A stretch of 64,000 nt of DNA from Niabella insulamsoli (GTDB lineage Bacteria; Bacteroidota; Bacteroidia; Chitinophagales; Chitinophagaceae): the NCBI RefSeq assembly GCF_039652435.2, contig NZ_CP190246.1, forward strand, positions 4,030,001 to 4,094,000, written 5' to 3'. Below are positions 42,976-51,594 of the stretch, one piece after another. Both the position numbers and the translations under genes were made by a program. Each line of letters begins with the position of its first letter. The first letter of the stretch is position 1. The notes under the pieces are model-generated. The model searched no databases. It was not told where the DNA came from and worked only from the letters and a program-made list of their open reading frames with translations.

Positions 42976-43446
42976 ATGGGTGAAGAAAATAATTATAAGA
43001 ACATTCTTTATGTGGACGATGAAGTTCATAACCTGAACTCTTTCAGGGCGGTTTTCAGACGTTCTTATAATATTTTTACGGCCTTGTCTGCCGAAGAAGG
43101 CCGGAAGATTTTGGCGGAAAACACCATTCACCTCATCATTACCGACCAGCGCATGCCCGGAACAACGGGGATCGAATTTTTAGAATCGATCATAAAAGAT
43201 CATCCTTCGGTACCGCGTATTTTGTTGACAGGATACACCGATATTAACGCTGTTATCGATGCTATTAATAAAGGATCGGTTTATAAATATGTACAAAAAC
43301 CCTGGTCGGAGGAGGAACTTCGTTCTACAATCGAGAACGCGCTAAAACTTTACACCACGACGAAAAGCCAGGAAGAACTTACCGATAAGTTGTTGACTAC
43401 CAACGAGCAGCTGGAATTTTTATTGAGGCAAAACCTGCTTTCCTAA
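42976..43446 (+). CDS. Single-domain response regulator with C-terminal coiled coil
   Basis: The protein has 156 residues. The receiver domain occupies 8-125 (ILYVDDEVHNLNSFRAVFRR, phospho-acceptor in IITDQRMPGTTG, ILLTGYTDINAVIDAINKGSVYKYVQKPW) and is followed by a helical tail (TTTKSQEELTDKLLTTNEQLEFLLRQ) that should form a coiled coil. It closely resembles the receiver of the hybrid kinase at 37838, so the two probably share a partner. It is divergent from the E1-like gene with 75 bases between starts and is likely co-regulated with that cluster. No output domain is present. Confidence 0.92.
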   Translation: MGEENNYKNILYVDDEVHNLNSFRAVFRRSYNIFTALSAEEGRKILAENTIHLIITDQRMPGTTGIEFLESIIKDHPSVPRILLTGYTDINAVIDAINKGSVYKYVQKPWSEEELRSTIENALKLYTTTKSQEELTDKLLTTNEQLEFLLRQNLLS

Positions 43447-43449
43447 GCG

Positions 43450-44547
43450 CTATTTTTTTAAGGATTTTTCTTTTTTTAGGATTTTGAGCAATACCGGCTC
43501 TACTTTGGCCACCCTATCTCCTTTTGAAAGCGACTTCGTTTTTAAATACGGTTGCAGGCGGGCATCTTCATACATTTCGAGAATCAGCGGATGCACATAA
43601 TGGCTTTTGCAGACGGCCGGTGTGTTGCCCAATGTTTGTGCAACGCAGTTTAACGCCGTGACCATATTTTTCTTCATTTCCGTTTTTGTTTCATAACCTC
43701 CGATTTTGGCAAACTGAAGCATGCAATCGACCGTGCCCGACCAGGTGCGGAAATCTTTGCTGGTAAAAGCGCCGCCCGATATGTCTTTGATATAATCATT
43801 CACATCACCGCTGCTGATGGCGTGCCGAGTGCCTTCATCGTCGATATATTGAAAAAGCTCTTTGCCGGGAATTTCCTTACACTGCTTGATGATGCGGGCC
43901 AGCCGGGCGCTTTTCATAGATATTTTCTGATGAACCCCTTTTTTGCCTTTAAAGCTAAACGCTACTTTTTGTCCGTTTATTTTTATATGTTGATCTTTCA
44001 AGGTTGACAATCCGTAAGATCCATAAAGTTTCTCGTACATATTATTGCCCACGCGAATGCCGGTTTTATCCATAGTGCTTACAACTGCCGCCAACACTTT
44101 TTGCTTCGTAAGCGCGGGTTCGGCAAGATGAGCGGACAGCTTTTTTCTAATCGCGGTGAGCGTTTGTCCAAATTGGAGCAAGCGATAAAATTTAGTTTCC
44201 TTGCGCAGGGCATTCCATAAAGGATGGTAACGATATTGTTTTCGGCCGGCGGCATCGAGCCCGGTACATTGCAAATGGCCGTTTTCCATTGCGCATATCC
44301 AGACATCTTTCCAGGCGGGCGGGATCACCAGGCTTTTGATCCGTGCCAGTGTTTTTTCATCTTTCACTTTCTTCCCGTCTTTTTTATAATTGAAAGACTT
44401 CCCCGATTTAATGCGCTGAATGCCCTTTTCGGCATCAGAAACATAAACCAGTTTTACAATCCGCGCGCTTTTTTCGGGATCGTCGATAGCATCAACCAGC
44501 TTTTGGGGCGTAATGGAAATGCGGGTGTTGGCGGCTTCTATTTGCAT
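43450..44547 (-). CDS. DNA topoisomerase IB (eukaryote/poxvirus-like)
   Basis: This 365-residue protein relaxes supercoils through a 3'-phosphotyrosine intermediate. The N-terminal domain (KSFNYKKDGKKVKDEKTLARIKSLVIPPAWKDVWI, about residues 50-85) and the catalytic domain are present: Arg in DKTGIRVGNNMYEKLYGSYGLSTL, Lys region in FSFKGKKGVHQ, Arg in SKDFRTWSGTV, and the nucleophile Tyr in CKSHYVHPLIL near residue 317. All catalytic residues seem intact. Such enzymes occur in scattered bacteria next to the usual type IA enzyme. It converges on the response regulator at 42976 with a 3-base gap. Confidence 0.94.
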   Translation of the reverse strand: MQIEAANTRISITPQKLVDAIDDPEKSARIVKLVYVSDAEKGIQRIKSGKSFNYKKDGKKVKDEKTLARIKSLVIPPAWKDVWICAMENGHLQCTGLDAAGRKQYRYHPLWNALRKETKFYRLLQFGQTLTAIRKKLSAHLAEPALTKQKVLAAVVSTMDKTGIRVGNNMYEKLYGSYGLSTLKDQHIKINGQKVAFSFKGKKGVHQKISMKSARLARIIKQCKEIPGKELFQYIDDEGTRHAISSGDVNDYIKDISGGAFTSKDFRTWSGTVDCMLQFAKIGGYETKTEMKKNMVTALNCVAQTLGNTPAVCKSHYVHPLILEMYEDARLQPYLKTKSLSKGDRVAKVEPVLLKILKKEKSLKK

Positions 44548-44577
44548 TAAAAGCTACAAAGAAAAAAAGATGCCAAG

Positions 44578-45555
44578 CTATGCTACCGCTAATTTGTTGT
44601 ACTTGTTTTTATACTCGATGGGCGTGAGCCCTGTTATTTTTTTGAAGGTACTTCTAAACGCTTTGGTATCGGTGTAGCCCACATCGTACATCACTTCGTT
44701 GATATTTTTGCGGCTGCTTTCAAAGCTTTTCTTCGCGGCCTCAATCTTCACCCTTTGGATATATTCTAATACCGAATTGTTGGTGGCATGTTTAAACCGC
44801 CGCTCCAGGCTTCTGCGGCCCAAAGCAACATGGCTGGCGATATCGTCTATCGTGAGGCGATCTTCAATATTTTGCTCGATAAAATCCTGGGCCTGCCGCA
44901 CCGCTTCGTCGTTATGATTTTTTTGCGCTGTGAACACCGCAAAGGCCGACTGGCTGCTACGGTCAATATCGATTGCAAAATATTTGGATACCAAAATAGC
45001 GATCTGGCGATCTGTATATTTTTCAACCAAATGCAACAACAGGTTCCAGTAAGAAGAGGCTCCGCCGCTCGTATACACCCGGTGTTGCTCGGTCACGATA
45101 CTTCCATCCTGAATGATCACGTCAGGAAACATGTCGCGAAAAGTGTTGATATAGCCCCAATGAGTACTGCACTTTTTTCCGTTAAGCAACCCTGTCGATG
45201 CCAGCAGAAAAGCGCCCACGCAGAGCGAAGCAATTTCCGCGCCTTCTTTATATTGCCAAACGATCCATTCGGCCAGTTTAGCATTGGCGCTGACCGCAGT
45301 TGTCATCTCTCCAAACAATGCCGGCACGATCACGAGGTCGGCAACGCCGGTTTCAGACAACACCTGATCAACAGTTACAGAAAATTGGTTGCCGCTAAAG
45401 CGCACTTCTCTTTTCTCGCCTACAAGCTGAACCTTGAAAAGCGGTTCTTTACCGCTTACCTGCAAAAATTCATTTACGGTATTAAAGCAGTATTGCGGAT
45501 CCGCTACGGCCTGAAGCACAGCATGCTCAGGCACGACGATGTAGATCATTTTCAT
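44578..45555 (-). CDS. GlxA-type transcriptional regulator (DJ-1/PfpI plus AraC helix-turn-helix)
   Basis: The protein has 325 residues. The N-terminal DJ-1/PfpI domain covers about 1-190, with the nucleophile-elbow Cys in IASLCVGAFLLASTGLLNG near 113 and CSTHW at about 130. The AraC domain covers about 220-320 (LTIDDIASHVALGRRSLERRFK and ITGLTPIEYKNKYN). In this family the DJ-1 domain usually acts as a ligand-binding part, not as a peptidase. The regulated gene is not obvious: the nearest genes encode a topoisomerase (30 bases downstream, same strand) and a flippase. Confidence 0.92.
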   Translation of the reverse strand: MKMIYIVVPEHAVLQAVADPQYCFNTVNEFLQVSGKEPLFKVQLVGEKREVRFSGNQFSVTVDQVLSETGVADLVIVPALFGEMTTAVSANAKLAEWIVWQYKEGAEIASLCVGAFLLASTGLLNGKKCSTHWGYINTFRDMFPDVIIQDGSIVTEQHRVYTSGGASSYWNLLLHLVEKYTDRQIAILVSKYFAIDIDRSSQSAFAVFTAQKNHNDEAVRQAQDFIEQNIEDRLTIDDIASHVALGRRSLERRFKHATNNSVLEYIQRVKIEAAKKSFESSRKNINEVMYDVGYTDTKAFRSTFKKITGLTPIEYKNKYNKLAVA

Positions 45556-45666
45556 GTCGAAATCTCTGATTTATAGGTTGAAATTACGAGGTTTAAAGCT
45601 TCTTTTTGGGCTTCACAACGCAACATACCGGCTTCCGTCACCAGCCGAACGGAAAATTAATACATA

Positions 45667-47187
45667 TTAGTCGTTTTTAAGCTTCGGTCTTAAAAACCTT
45701 CCGATGACAGGCAACTGCGCGAATTCCTTTTTTTCCACCTGAACAATAAATAAGAAGTATAAGATGAAAACCAATGTTGCCACACCATAATTGATCCACG
45801 CATTTGGAAAGGCAAGTTTTACAAAATGATGGATGGCGTAAAAGATCACCGCGATGATGATATACGCTATCAACTTACTCGTTGCGTAAGGTATGCGGTA
45901 CTTTTTTTGTCCCCATACATAAGAAATAATCATCATCACTCCATAACAAGAGAACGTAGCCCAAGCGCAGGCCAGATACCCGTAATAAGGAATGAAAATA
46001 TAATTGATCAATATCGTGATGGCCGCTCCAATAAGTGTGATATAAGCGCCGGCTATCGTCCTGTTGCCCAATTTATACCAGATGCTCAAATTGTAGTAAA
46101 TCCCCAAAAACATATTGGCCAGCAGCAATATTGGAACGACGCTTAACCCCACCCACATTTCAGTGTTGCGAATAAAATATTTCCATATATCTAAATATAA
46201 TACGACGAATAAAAACATTAAACACACAGTGATGACGAAGAACTTCATCACTCTTGCATAAATGCGCGGCGCATTTTCGCTCGACGACTGGCTAAAAAAG
46301 AAAGGCTCCGCGCCCATTTTAAATGCCTGTACGCCAAGGCTGATAAGAATCGATAATTTATAACAGGCAGCATATATACCCACTGCGGACTCTGCATCTT
46401 CCACGCCGCCAGTGGGCTGCCACCATTTCAACAACATGATACGGTCAGCTGTTTCATTGATCATCCCGCCCAATCCCACCAGAATTAAAGGCAGGCTGTA
46501 ACCCATCATTTCTTTCCAAAGAGACTTGTTGAGGTTAAACTTAAAACCCCAAAATTCTTTCGATAATATCAAAAAGACGATTACGTTTTGAATCAGATTA
46601 GCCAATAATACATAGCCGACCGCCCAGTCTTTATTATAAAAATGACTGAGAACGTGGTCTGGTTCCTGCTCAATCAATTTAGGGCAAATGCTAAGGAAAA
46701 AATAAATGGTGATAATGTTTACGATGATACCCGTAAGCTTGGTAAACGCAAATTTTCGTGGCTGGCCATTCTGTCGCAATTTCGCAAAAGGAATGGTGGT
46801 AAGGGCGTCCATTGCAATGATAGCCGCCACGAGCATCAGGTATTCGGGCTTATCGGCAACTGACAATAATTGAGAGAGGGGCTTGTTAAAAGCAATTAAT
46901 GCCAGTGTAAGTATCAGTGTAGAGTAGATCAGCGACAAGCTTGTTGTGCTGTAAACTTTATCCTTGTCATAATTTTGTGAGAACCTGAAAAAGCCGGTTT
47001 CCATTCCGTAAGTAAAAATCACATTCATAAACGGGATAAAAGCATACAAAATGCTCATTTCCCCGTATTCACCCGTAGTAAATTTGTAAGTCAGATAGGG
47101 TGTAAGCAAATAGTTTATAAACCTTGCTGCAATCGAACTTACGCCATACCAAATTGTCTGTCCTGCCAGTTTTTTAATGCCACTCAA
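45667..47187 (-). CDS. Polysaccharide/lipid-linked oligosaccharide flippase (Wzx/MOP type)
   Basis: This 506-residue inner-membrane protein has about 14 hydrophobic helices. It starts with LAGQTIWYGVSSIAARFINYLLTPYLTYKFTTGEYGEMSIL, the usual N-terminal pair of helices in polysaccharide biosynthesis flippases of the MATE/MOP fold. Members move undecaprenyl-linked sugars across the membrane. No glycosyltransferase or polymerase gene is adjacent, so it appears to be a lone flippase. The C-terminus is basic (KLKND), as expected for a cytosolic tail. Confidence 0.9.
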   Translation of the reverse strand: MSGIKKLAGQTIWYGVSSIAARFINYLLTPYLTYKFTTGEYGEMSILYAFIPFMNVIFTYGMETGFFRFSQNYDKDKVYSTTSLSLIYSTLILTLALIAFNKPLSQLLSVADKPEYLMLVAAIIAMDALTTIPFAKLRQNGQPRKFAFTKLTGIIVNIITIYFFLSICPKLIEQEPDHVLSHFYNKDWAVGYVLLANLIQNVIVFLILSKEFWGFKFNLNKSLWKEMMGYSLPLILVGLGGMINETADRIMLLKWWQPTGGVEDAESAVGIYAACYKLSILISLGVQAFKMGAEPFFFSQSSSENAPRIYARVMKFFVITVCLMFLFVVLYLDIWKYFIRNTEMWVGLSVVPILLLANMFLGIYYNLSIWYKLGNRTIAGAYITLIGAAITILINYIFIPYYGYLACAWATFSCYGVMMIISYVWGQKKYRIPYATSKLIAYIIIAVIFYAIHHFVKLAFPNAWINYGVATLVFILYFLFIVQVEKKEFAQLPVIGRFLRPKLKND

Positions 47188-47242
47188 AGTAAAAAATTAT
47201 AGCGCAAATTTAAAGTACTTAAAATAAAACGGATAGTTAATA

Positions 47243-47250
47243 TACCTTTG
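47243..47250 (+). promoter_or_regulatory. -7 promoter element (TACCTTTG)
   Basis: An exact TAnnTTTG match, 41 bases before the start of the secreted protein gene at 47292. Confidence 0.5.
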
Positions 47251-47291
47251 CATCCAGCATTCTTTCAACAACAAAACCTATACGTATCATT

Positions 47292-47897
47292 ATGATTAAA
47301 CAAGCAGCGCTATTTGTAACATTCGCCTTTGCAGCAGGCCAGGTATCAGCTCAGGCATTTGAGGGCAAAGTAAAATACGGCAAAGCAGAAGAGCCCGCCA
47401 TCGTAATGATCTATGATTACCCGGAAGAAATTGTAACGAATGCGTTTACAGCAAAATTTACCGACAAACAATATCGCAGCGAAGAAAGCAAAGATTTTAT
47501 CGTTTACACCAACGCGGTGATGAGCGAGGTAAGCCAGAGCAAACTCGATTATTTTTTAAAAATGGAAGAAGCCGGGCGGCAGGGATCGGAAAAAACAACG
47601 GTTTACCTGATTATGCACGGTTCGGGCGATATTGAAGGCGCTGCCAACCTCGGCCAAAGGGCCAAGTCCTTTTTAGAGAAGATGAAGTCGGATGTGGAAC
47701 GCAGCAGCACAATCGCGGCTATCAAAAAGCAGGAGACACTGCTTGTAGATGAAGAAGATATTTTGCTGAAACTCAAAAATGAGCAAAAAGAAATCGAAGC
47801 CCAACTGGAAGCCAACAAAGCCAAACAAACCGCCCAGCAAAAAATTGTAGCTTCCCAAAAAATGATCGTCGACGACCTGAAAGCTAAATTGAATTAA
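47292..47897 (+). CDS. Secreted protein with C-terminal coiled coil, unknown function
   Basis: The protein has 201 residues with a signal peptide ending at VSAQ (residue 20). Residues 21-130 are a small mixed domain (FEGKVKYGKAEEPAIVMIYDYPEEIV...) that I do not recognise. From about 140 the sequence is a heptad-like coiled coil rich in Lys, Glu and Gln (EDILLKLKNEQKEIEAQLEANKAKQTAQQKIVASQK). It may act as a periplasmic scaffold. Its last four bases overlap the end of the convergent gene at 47894. Confidence 0.7.
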   Translation: MIKQAALFVTFAFAAGQVSAQAFEGKVKYGKAEEPAIVMIYDYPEEIVTNAFTAKFTDKQYRSEESKDFIVYTNAVMSEVSQSKLDYFLKMEEAGRQGSEKTTVYLIMHGSGDIEGAANLGQRAKSFLEKMKSDVERSSTIAAIKKQETLLVDEEDILLKLKNEQKEIEAQLEANKAKQTAQQKIVASQKMIVDDLKAKLN

Positions 47898-49060
47898 TTC
47901 ACGCCTTTTAAACTTCCGTCGAGATATTTTAAATAATAGAGCTTTTTATTTTCATAATGGCTCACTTTCCCGTTTTGATAATCGGGTTGAATGTTCATAT
48001 CGAAAAAAGCGCGGAATTCAGAGCCGCCCAGTTTTGTATTGATATTCCGTCCGTATTTATTCAACAATTGCCCAAACCTATAGGTGAGGCCGTAGGCTCT
48101 GAACACAAGATCGCTCGGGCGGGCATACATTTTTTTCGTGTAATATTCTGAAATATAACGGCTGGCCGCGTCTGTTCTTGCATTATAAAAAGGAGTACTG
48201 TAAATAACTTCCACCCCTTTGAAATCTGCCTTTCCCAAATCGATGTTTTCCCAGGTGGGCATCCCAATTAGCGTTAAAGAAGCATAATTTTTTCTGCTTT
48301 CAGAAAATTGCTTTAATACGCGCATTCCAAAATCGGTATCCAACGAGCCTACCACATATAACCCGACTTCGGTGGGCTGCGTGGTCGTGCCTAAAGCCTT
48401 CAACGCAATATCATCATTTACTTCCCTGAAATTAAAATTAACCGCGTTTTTAAAGTGCTCATTAAGCGTTTCAAAAACAGTGCGGATATATTTTTCAGAG
48501 GAAGATTTCCTGGTAATCACTGTCACCTGTTTGCCGGCATACTTTGTTTTAAGATAATTGTACAAACCTTCCAGCTGCGTTTGAATTGTCGGATTCATCA
48601 CTACGAAATAAGGGTTGTCAGTGGTGTTGGCATCATTGGGAACGGTGGCGTTGAGGACGGTTATTTTTTTATCAGCGCCGAGCCGGGCCAATGTATTGAG
48701 CTCGGATAGTGAGCAATTGGCAATGATAAGTTCAACGCCATCGGCTGCGCATTTGCTGAACTGTTGCGCCAACGTTTCCCGCTTCGATTTGGTGTCATAA
48801 ACATGAATATCAAGCGGAATGTTCAATTTGTTGAGCGAGTCGATCGCCAACGAAGCGCCATGATAAAACTCTAACCCATTGATTGATTGCTTAGGGAAAT
48901 TTTTTCCGGAAAACCGATAGCTTCCTGCGTTATCAAAAGCTTCATCAATATAAAGTGGTGTAAAAATGGCCATCTTGTGGCGCGCTCCCCCGAAGGTTTG
49001 CGCCTGCAGATGCATGATGGCAACAAGAAAAAAAGTCAGCAATAAACAAAACTGTTTCAT
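47894..49060 (-). CDS. Secreted type I periplasmic-binding-protein-like receptor
   Basis: The protein has 388 residues with a signal peptide ending at LQAQ (residue 21). The mature part has the fold of branched-chain amino acid/ABC substrate-binding proteins: MAIFTPLYIDEAFDN, SINGLEFYHGASLAIDSLNKLNIPLDIHVYDTKS (about 58-91), LIIANCSLSELNTLARLGADKKITVLNATV and GLYVVGSLDTDFGMRVLKQFSES. There are no permease or ATPase genes nearby, so it may be a stand-alone lipid- or ligand-binding protein. In Bacteroidota such proteins are often found without a transporter. The ligand is unknown. Confidence 0.82.
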   Translation of the reverse strand: MKQFCLLLTFFLVAIMHLQAQTFGGARHKMAIFTPLYIDEAFDNAGSYRFSGKNFPKQSINGLEFYHGASLAIDSLNKLNIPLDIHVYDTKSKRETLAQQFSKCAADGVELIIANCSLSELNTLARLGADKKITVLNATVPNDANTTDNPYFVVMNPTIQTQLEGLYNYLKTKYAGKQVTVITRKSSSEKYIRTVFETLNEHFKNAVNFNFREVNDDIALKALGTTTQPTEVGLYVVGSLDTDFGMRVLKQFSESRKNYASLTLIGMPTWENIDLGKADFKGVEVIYSTPFYNARTDAASRYISEYYTKKMYARPSDLVFRAYGLTYRFGQLLNKYGRNINTKLGGSEFRAFFDMNIQPDYQNGKVSHYENKKLYYLKYLDGSLKGVN

Positions 49061-49082
49061 TATCAGTGGTATTTTTTAAGCC

Positions 49083-49115
49083 AATAGTCCATTGTCTTGG
49101 CGACGATGGACTATT
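49083..49115. repeat. Long hairpin between guaA and the binding-protein gene
   Basis: AATAGTCCATTGTC and GACGATGGACTATT can pair over 14 positions, with one G-U, around the loop TTGGC. There is no T run on either strand, so it is not a canonical terminator. It lies 47 bases after the guaA stop and 22 bases before the start at 49060. Confidence 0.55.
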
Positions 49116-49162
49116 CTAACAAATTTTATTCCTAAAAATATCAACCCGGCTTTCCCCCGGGG

Positions 49163-50698
49163 CTATTCCCATTCGATGGTAGCGGGGGGTTTGCTGCTGA
49201 TGTCGTACACGACCCGGTTGATACCTCTTACATTATTTATGATTTCATTGCTGACGTCAGCTAAAAAATCATACGGCAGATGCGCCCAATCAGCGGTCAT
49301 TCCGTCGACACTGGTCACCGCTCTCAACGCCACCGTAAATTCGTAGGTGCGCTCATCGCCCATGACGCCTACGCTTTTTACTGGTAACAAGATTGTTCCC
49401 GCCTGCCAAACAGTTGCATATAGTCCGGTTTCTTTTAAAGCATTGGTGTAGATATGATCAGCCTCTTGTAACAATTTTACTTTTTCTTCTGTCACTTCTC
49501 CCAAAATTCTGATAGCCAGTCCGGGACCCGGAAAAGGATGCCGGTCGATCAAATTTGAAGGAATGCCCAGTTCGCGGCCAACCTTTCTCACTTCATCCTT
49601 AAATAAGTAGCGCAAAGGCTCTACCAGCTCCATTTTCATAGTTGCGGGCAAACCGCCGACGTTGTGATGCGATTTGATAGTAACGGAAGGGCCATGCACC
49701 GACACGCTTTCAATAACATCGGGATAAATCGTTCCCTGTCCCAACAATTCTATAGCTTCCAATTGGGCGGCTTCCTGCTGGAATACTTCAATAAAGAGGC
49801 GGCCGATAATCTTTCTTTTCGCCTCGGGATCTGGATTATCTTTTAGCTCTTTATAGAACGTCTGGCTGGCATCGACACCTTTGACGTTTAATCCCAATTG
49901 TTTATAGGTTTCGAGCACTTCTTCAAATTCATTTTTCCGCAAAACCCCGTTGTCTACAAAAATGCCAAACAGGTTTTCACCGATCGCTTTATGAATAAGC
50001 GTTGCCGCCACCGTACTGTCGACACCTCCGCTTAAAGCCATAATCACCTTCCGGTCTCCAATTTGCTTTTTCAGCGCGTCGACGGTGTCTGTAATGAAAT
50101 GCGCCGGCGTCCAGTCCTGGGCGCAGCCGCAAATATTTACTAAAAAGTTCTTCAGGATTTGCTTTCCTTCTGTACTATGGTACACTTCCGGATGAAACTG
50201 CAAACCATATAAAGGGTTTTCGCCAGCCTTGCTTTTAAAGGCCGCTACAGGGATGCTTTCTGTCGTGGCTAACACTTCAAAGCCCTGCGGCAGTTCTAAA
50301 ATGCTGTCGCCGTGGCTCATCCAAACCTGGCTTTTAGCGCTGACGCTGTGCATGAGCACATCCGTTTCATCTTTTACCGACATGGAAGCGCGGCCATATT
50401 CCCGCTTGCTGCTTTTTTCCACGCGGCCTCCGAAAGACTTGGCGGTGAGTTGGGCGCCATAGCAAATGCCAAGCACCGGCAGCTTTTTGACAATCTCGTT
50501 TATGCTGATAACAGGCGCATTTGGGTCGTTTACCGAAAACGGCGAGCCCGAAAGGATAATTCCTTTTAAATTGCCATCGATTTCAAATGGTTTTGAATAG
50601 GGGATGATTTCGCAATAAACATTGGCTTCTCTTACCGCGCGGGCAATTAACTGAGTATATTGAGAACCAAAATCCAGAATAAGTATCCTTTCCGTCAT
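49163..50698 (-). CDS. guaA: GMP synthase (glutamine-hydrolysing)
   Basis: This 511-residue enzyme makes GMP from XMP, ATP and glutamine. The glutamine amidotransferase domain is at about 3-190, with the catalytic Cys in LGICYGAQ near residue 78 and the His/Glu in LQFHPEVYHS near 170. The ATP-pyrophosphatase domain starts near 200 with the PP loop ALSGGVDST (about 221-229). The C-terminal dimerisation domain ends with the conserved PPATIEWE. It lies about 1.3 kb from guaB, also on the minus strand, with two unrelated genes between them. Confidence 0.98.
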   Translation of the reverse strand: MTERILILDFGSQYTQLIARAVREANVYCEIIPYSKPFEIDGNLKGIILSGSPFSVNDPNAPVISINEIVKKLPVLGICYGAQLTAKSFGGRVEKSSKREYGRASMSVKDETDVLMHSVSAKSQVWMSHGDSILELPQGFEVLATTESIPVAAFKSKAGENPLYGLQFHPEVYHSTEGKQILKNFLVNICGCAQDWTPAHFITDTVDALKKQIGDRKVIMALSGGVDSTVAATLIHKAIGENLFGIFVDNGVLRKNEFEEVLETYKQLGLNVKGVDASQTFYKELKDNPDPEAKRKIIGRLFIEVFQQEAAQLEAIELLGQGTIYPDVIESVSVHGPSVTIKSHHNVGGLPATMKMELVEPLRYLFKDEVRKVGRELGIPSNLIDRHPFPGPGLAIRILGEVTEEKVKLLQEADHIYTNALKETGLYATVWQAGTILLPVKSVGVMGDERTYEFTVALRAVTSVDGMTADWAHLPYDFLADVSNEIINNVRGINRVVYDISSKPPATIEWE

Positions 50699-50726
50699 AA
50701 TGCGGCGAAGATAACATTATTTAAGA

Positions 50727-50758
50727 TTTGAGTTGAATGCTTTAGGGAGCAATTTTTG
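50727..50758 (+). promoter_or_regulatory. Promoter (TTTG-N20-AATTTTTG) of the DUF2807 lipoprotein gene
   Basis: TTTG at 50727-50730, 20 bases, then AATTTTTG at 50751-50758 (one mismatch to TAnnTTTG). The inferred start site near 50764 leaves a leader of about 78 bases before the chosen start codon at 50842. Confidence 0.5.
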
Positions 50759-50841
50759 CAGCGATGATTTATATTGCTAAGCATAAAGATGGGCCGGTGG
50801 CAAACGATTTTAAAATTTACTTTTATATAAATAAAAAAACA

Positions 50842-51564
50842 ATGAAATATTTAGGCATAGCAATCTTGGCGATAGTGGCCCTGAACTCTTGCAACATCAT
50901 TGATCAGCAGCGCATAAAAGGAAACGGCAAGGTTACTTCAAAAACTTACAACCTGAAAGATTTTTCCCAAATCGATGTTGGGGAAAGCATGGATATATAT
51001 TTAAAACAGGCTAATGAATTCAGCGTGAAAATAGAAACAGATGAGAATCTCTTTAACTATCTCGATGTTGCCGTTCACGATCACCAAACCCTGGACATTG
51101 AATCAAAAAACGACGTAAACCTGGATCCGACCGGCGAGATTAAGGTTTATATTGCCGCCCCTTCACTCGATAAGATTTCGGTTTCCGGAGCAGCAGAAGT
51201 GAAGACGGAGGGGAAATTCATCCAGGATAAAAAAATCCGGTTTGACATTTCGGGCGCTTCGAGCGGCACGCTTTCGCTGCGTGCACCGGTGATCGAACTT
51301 GAATCGACCGGCGCCAGCACACTTACAGCCGATGGCGAATGCCGCGACCTGAAAGCCAATGCATCGGGCGCAGCAACCATCAACGCATATAATTTAAAAT
51401 CAGAAAATAGCGACGCAGACGCAAGCGGCGCCAGCACTATACGCCTTTTCAGCAGCATTTCGCTGAAAGCTGAAGCCAGTGGCGCCAGCGGCATCAAATA
51501 CAAAGGAAACCCGCAGGTAACTTCAAATGTAAGCGGGGCCAGCAGCGTCGGCAACGCCGAATGA
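50842..51564 (+). CDS. Lipoprotein with DUF2807 (GIN-type) beta-helix domain
   Basis: The protein has 240 residues. The start at 50842 gives the lipoprotein signal KYLGIAILAIVALNSCN with Cys at residue 17; an ATG 26 codons upstream would bury the signal peptide. Residues about 35-235 are a head GIN-type domain (FSQIDVGESMDIYLKQ...) followed by repeats around SGAS and SGAA (six copies or more), which should form a right-handed beta-helix-like solenoid. The family is widespread in Bacteroidota and its function is unknown. The protein is probably attached to the outer membrane facing the periplasm or outside. Confidence 0.88.
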   Translation: MKYLGIAILAIVALNSCNIIDQQRIKGNGKVTSKTYNLKDFSQIDVGESMDIYLKQANEFSVKIETDENLFNYLDVAVHDHQTLDIESKNDVNLDPTGEIKVYIAAPSLDKISVSGAAEVKTEGKFIQDKKIRFDISGASSGTLSLRAPVIELESTGASTLTADGECRDLKANASGAATINAYNLKSENSDADASGASTIRLFSSISLKAEASGASGIKYKGNPQVTSNVSGASSVGNAE

Positions 51565-51594
51565 TTATTAAAACTTAATCACCAACTCCCCGGC

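Noticed and set aside
45632..45655. TTCCGT/ACGGAA inverted repeat after the flippase gene
   Set aside because: Six base pairs with a 10-base loop and no T run on the transcribed strand; not a convincing terminator.
50764..50841. Upstream ATG extending the DUF2807 lipoprotein by 26 residues
   Set aside because: It would bury the lipoprotein signal peptide; the start at 50842 gives a standard one.
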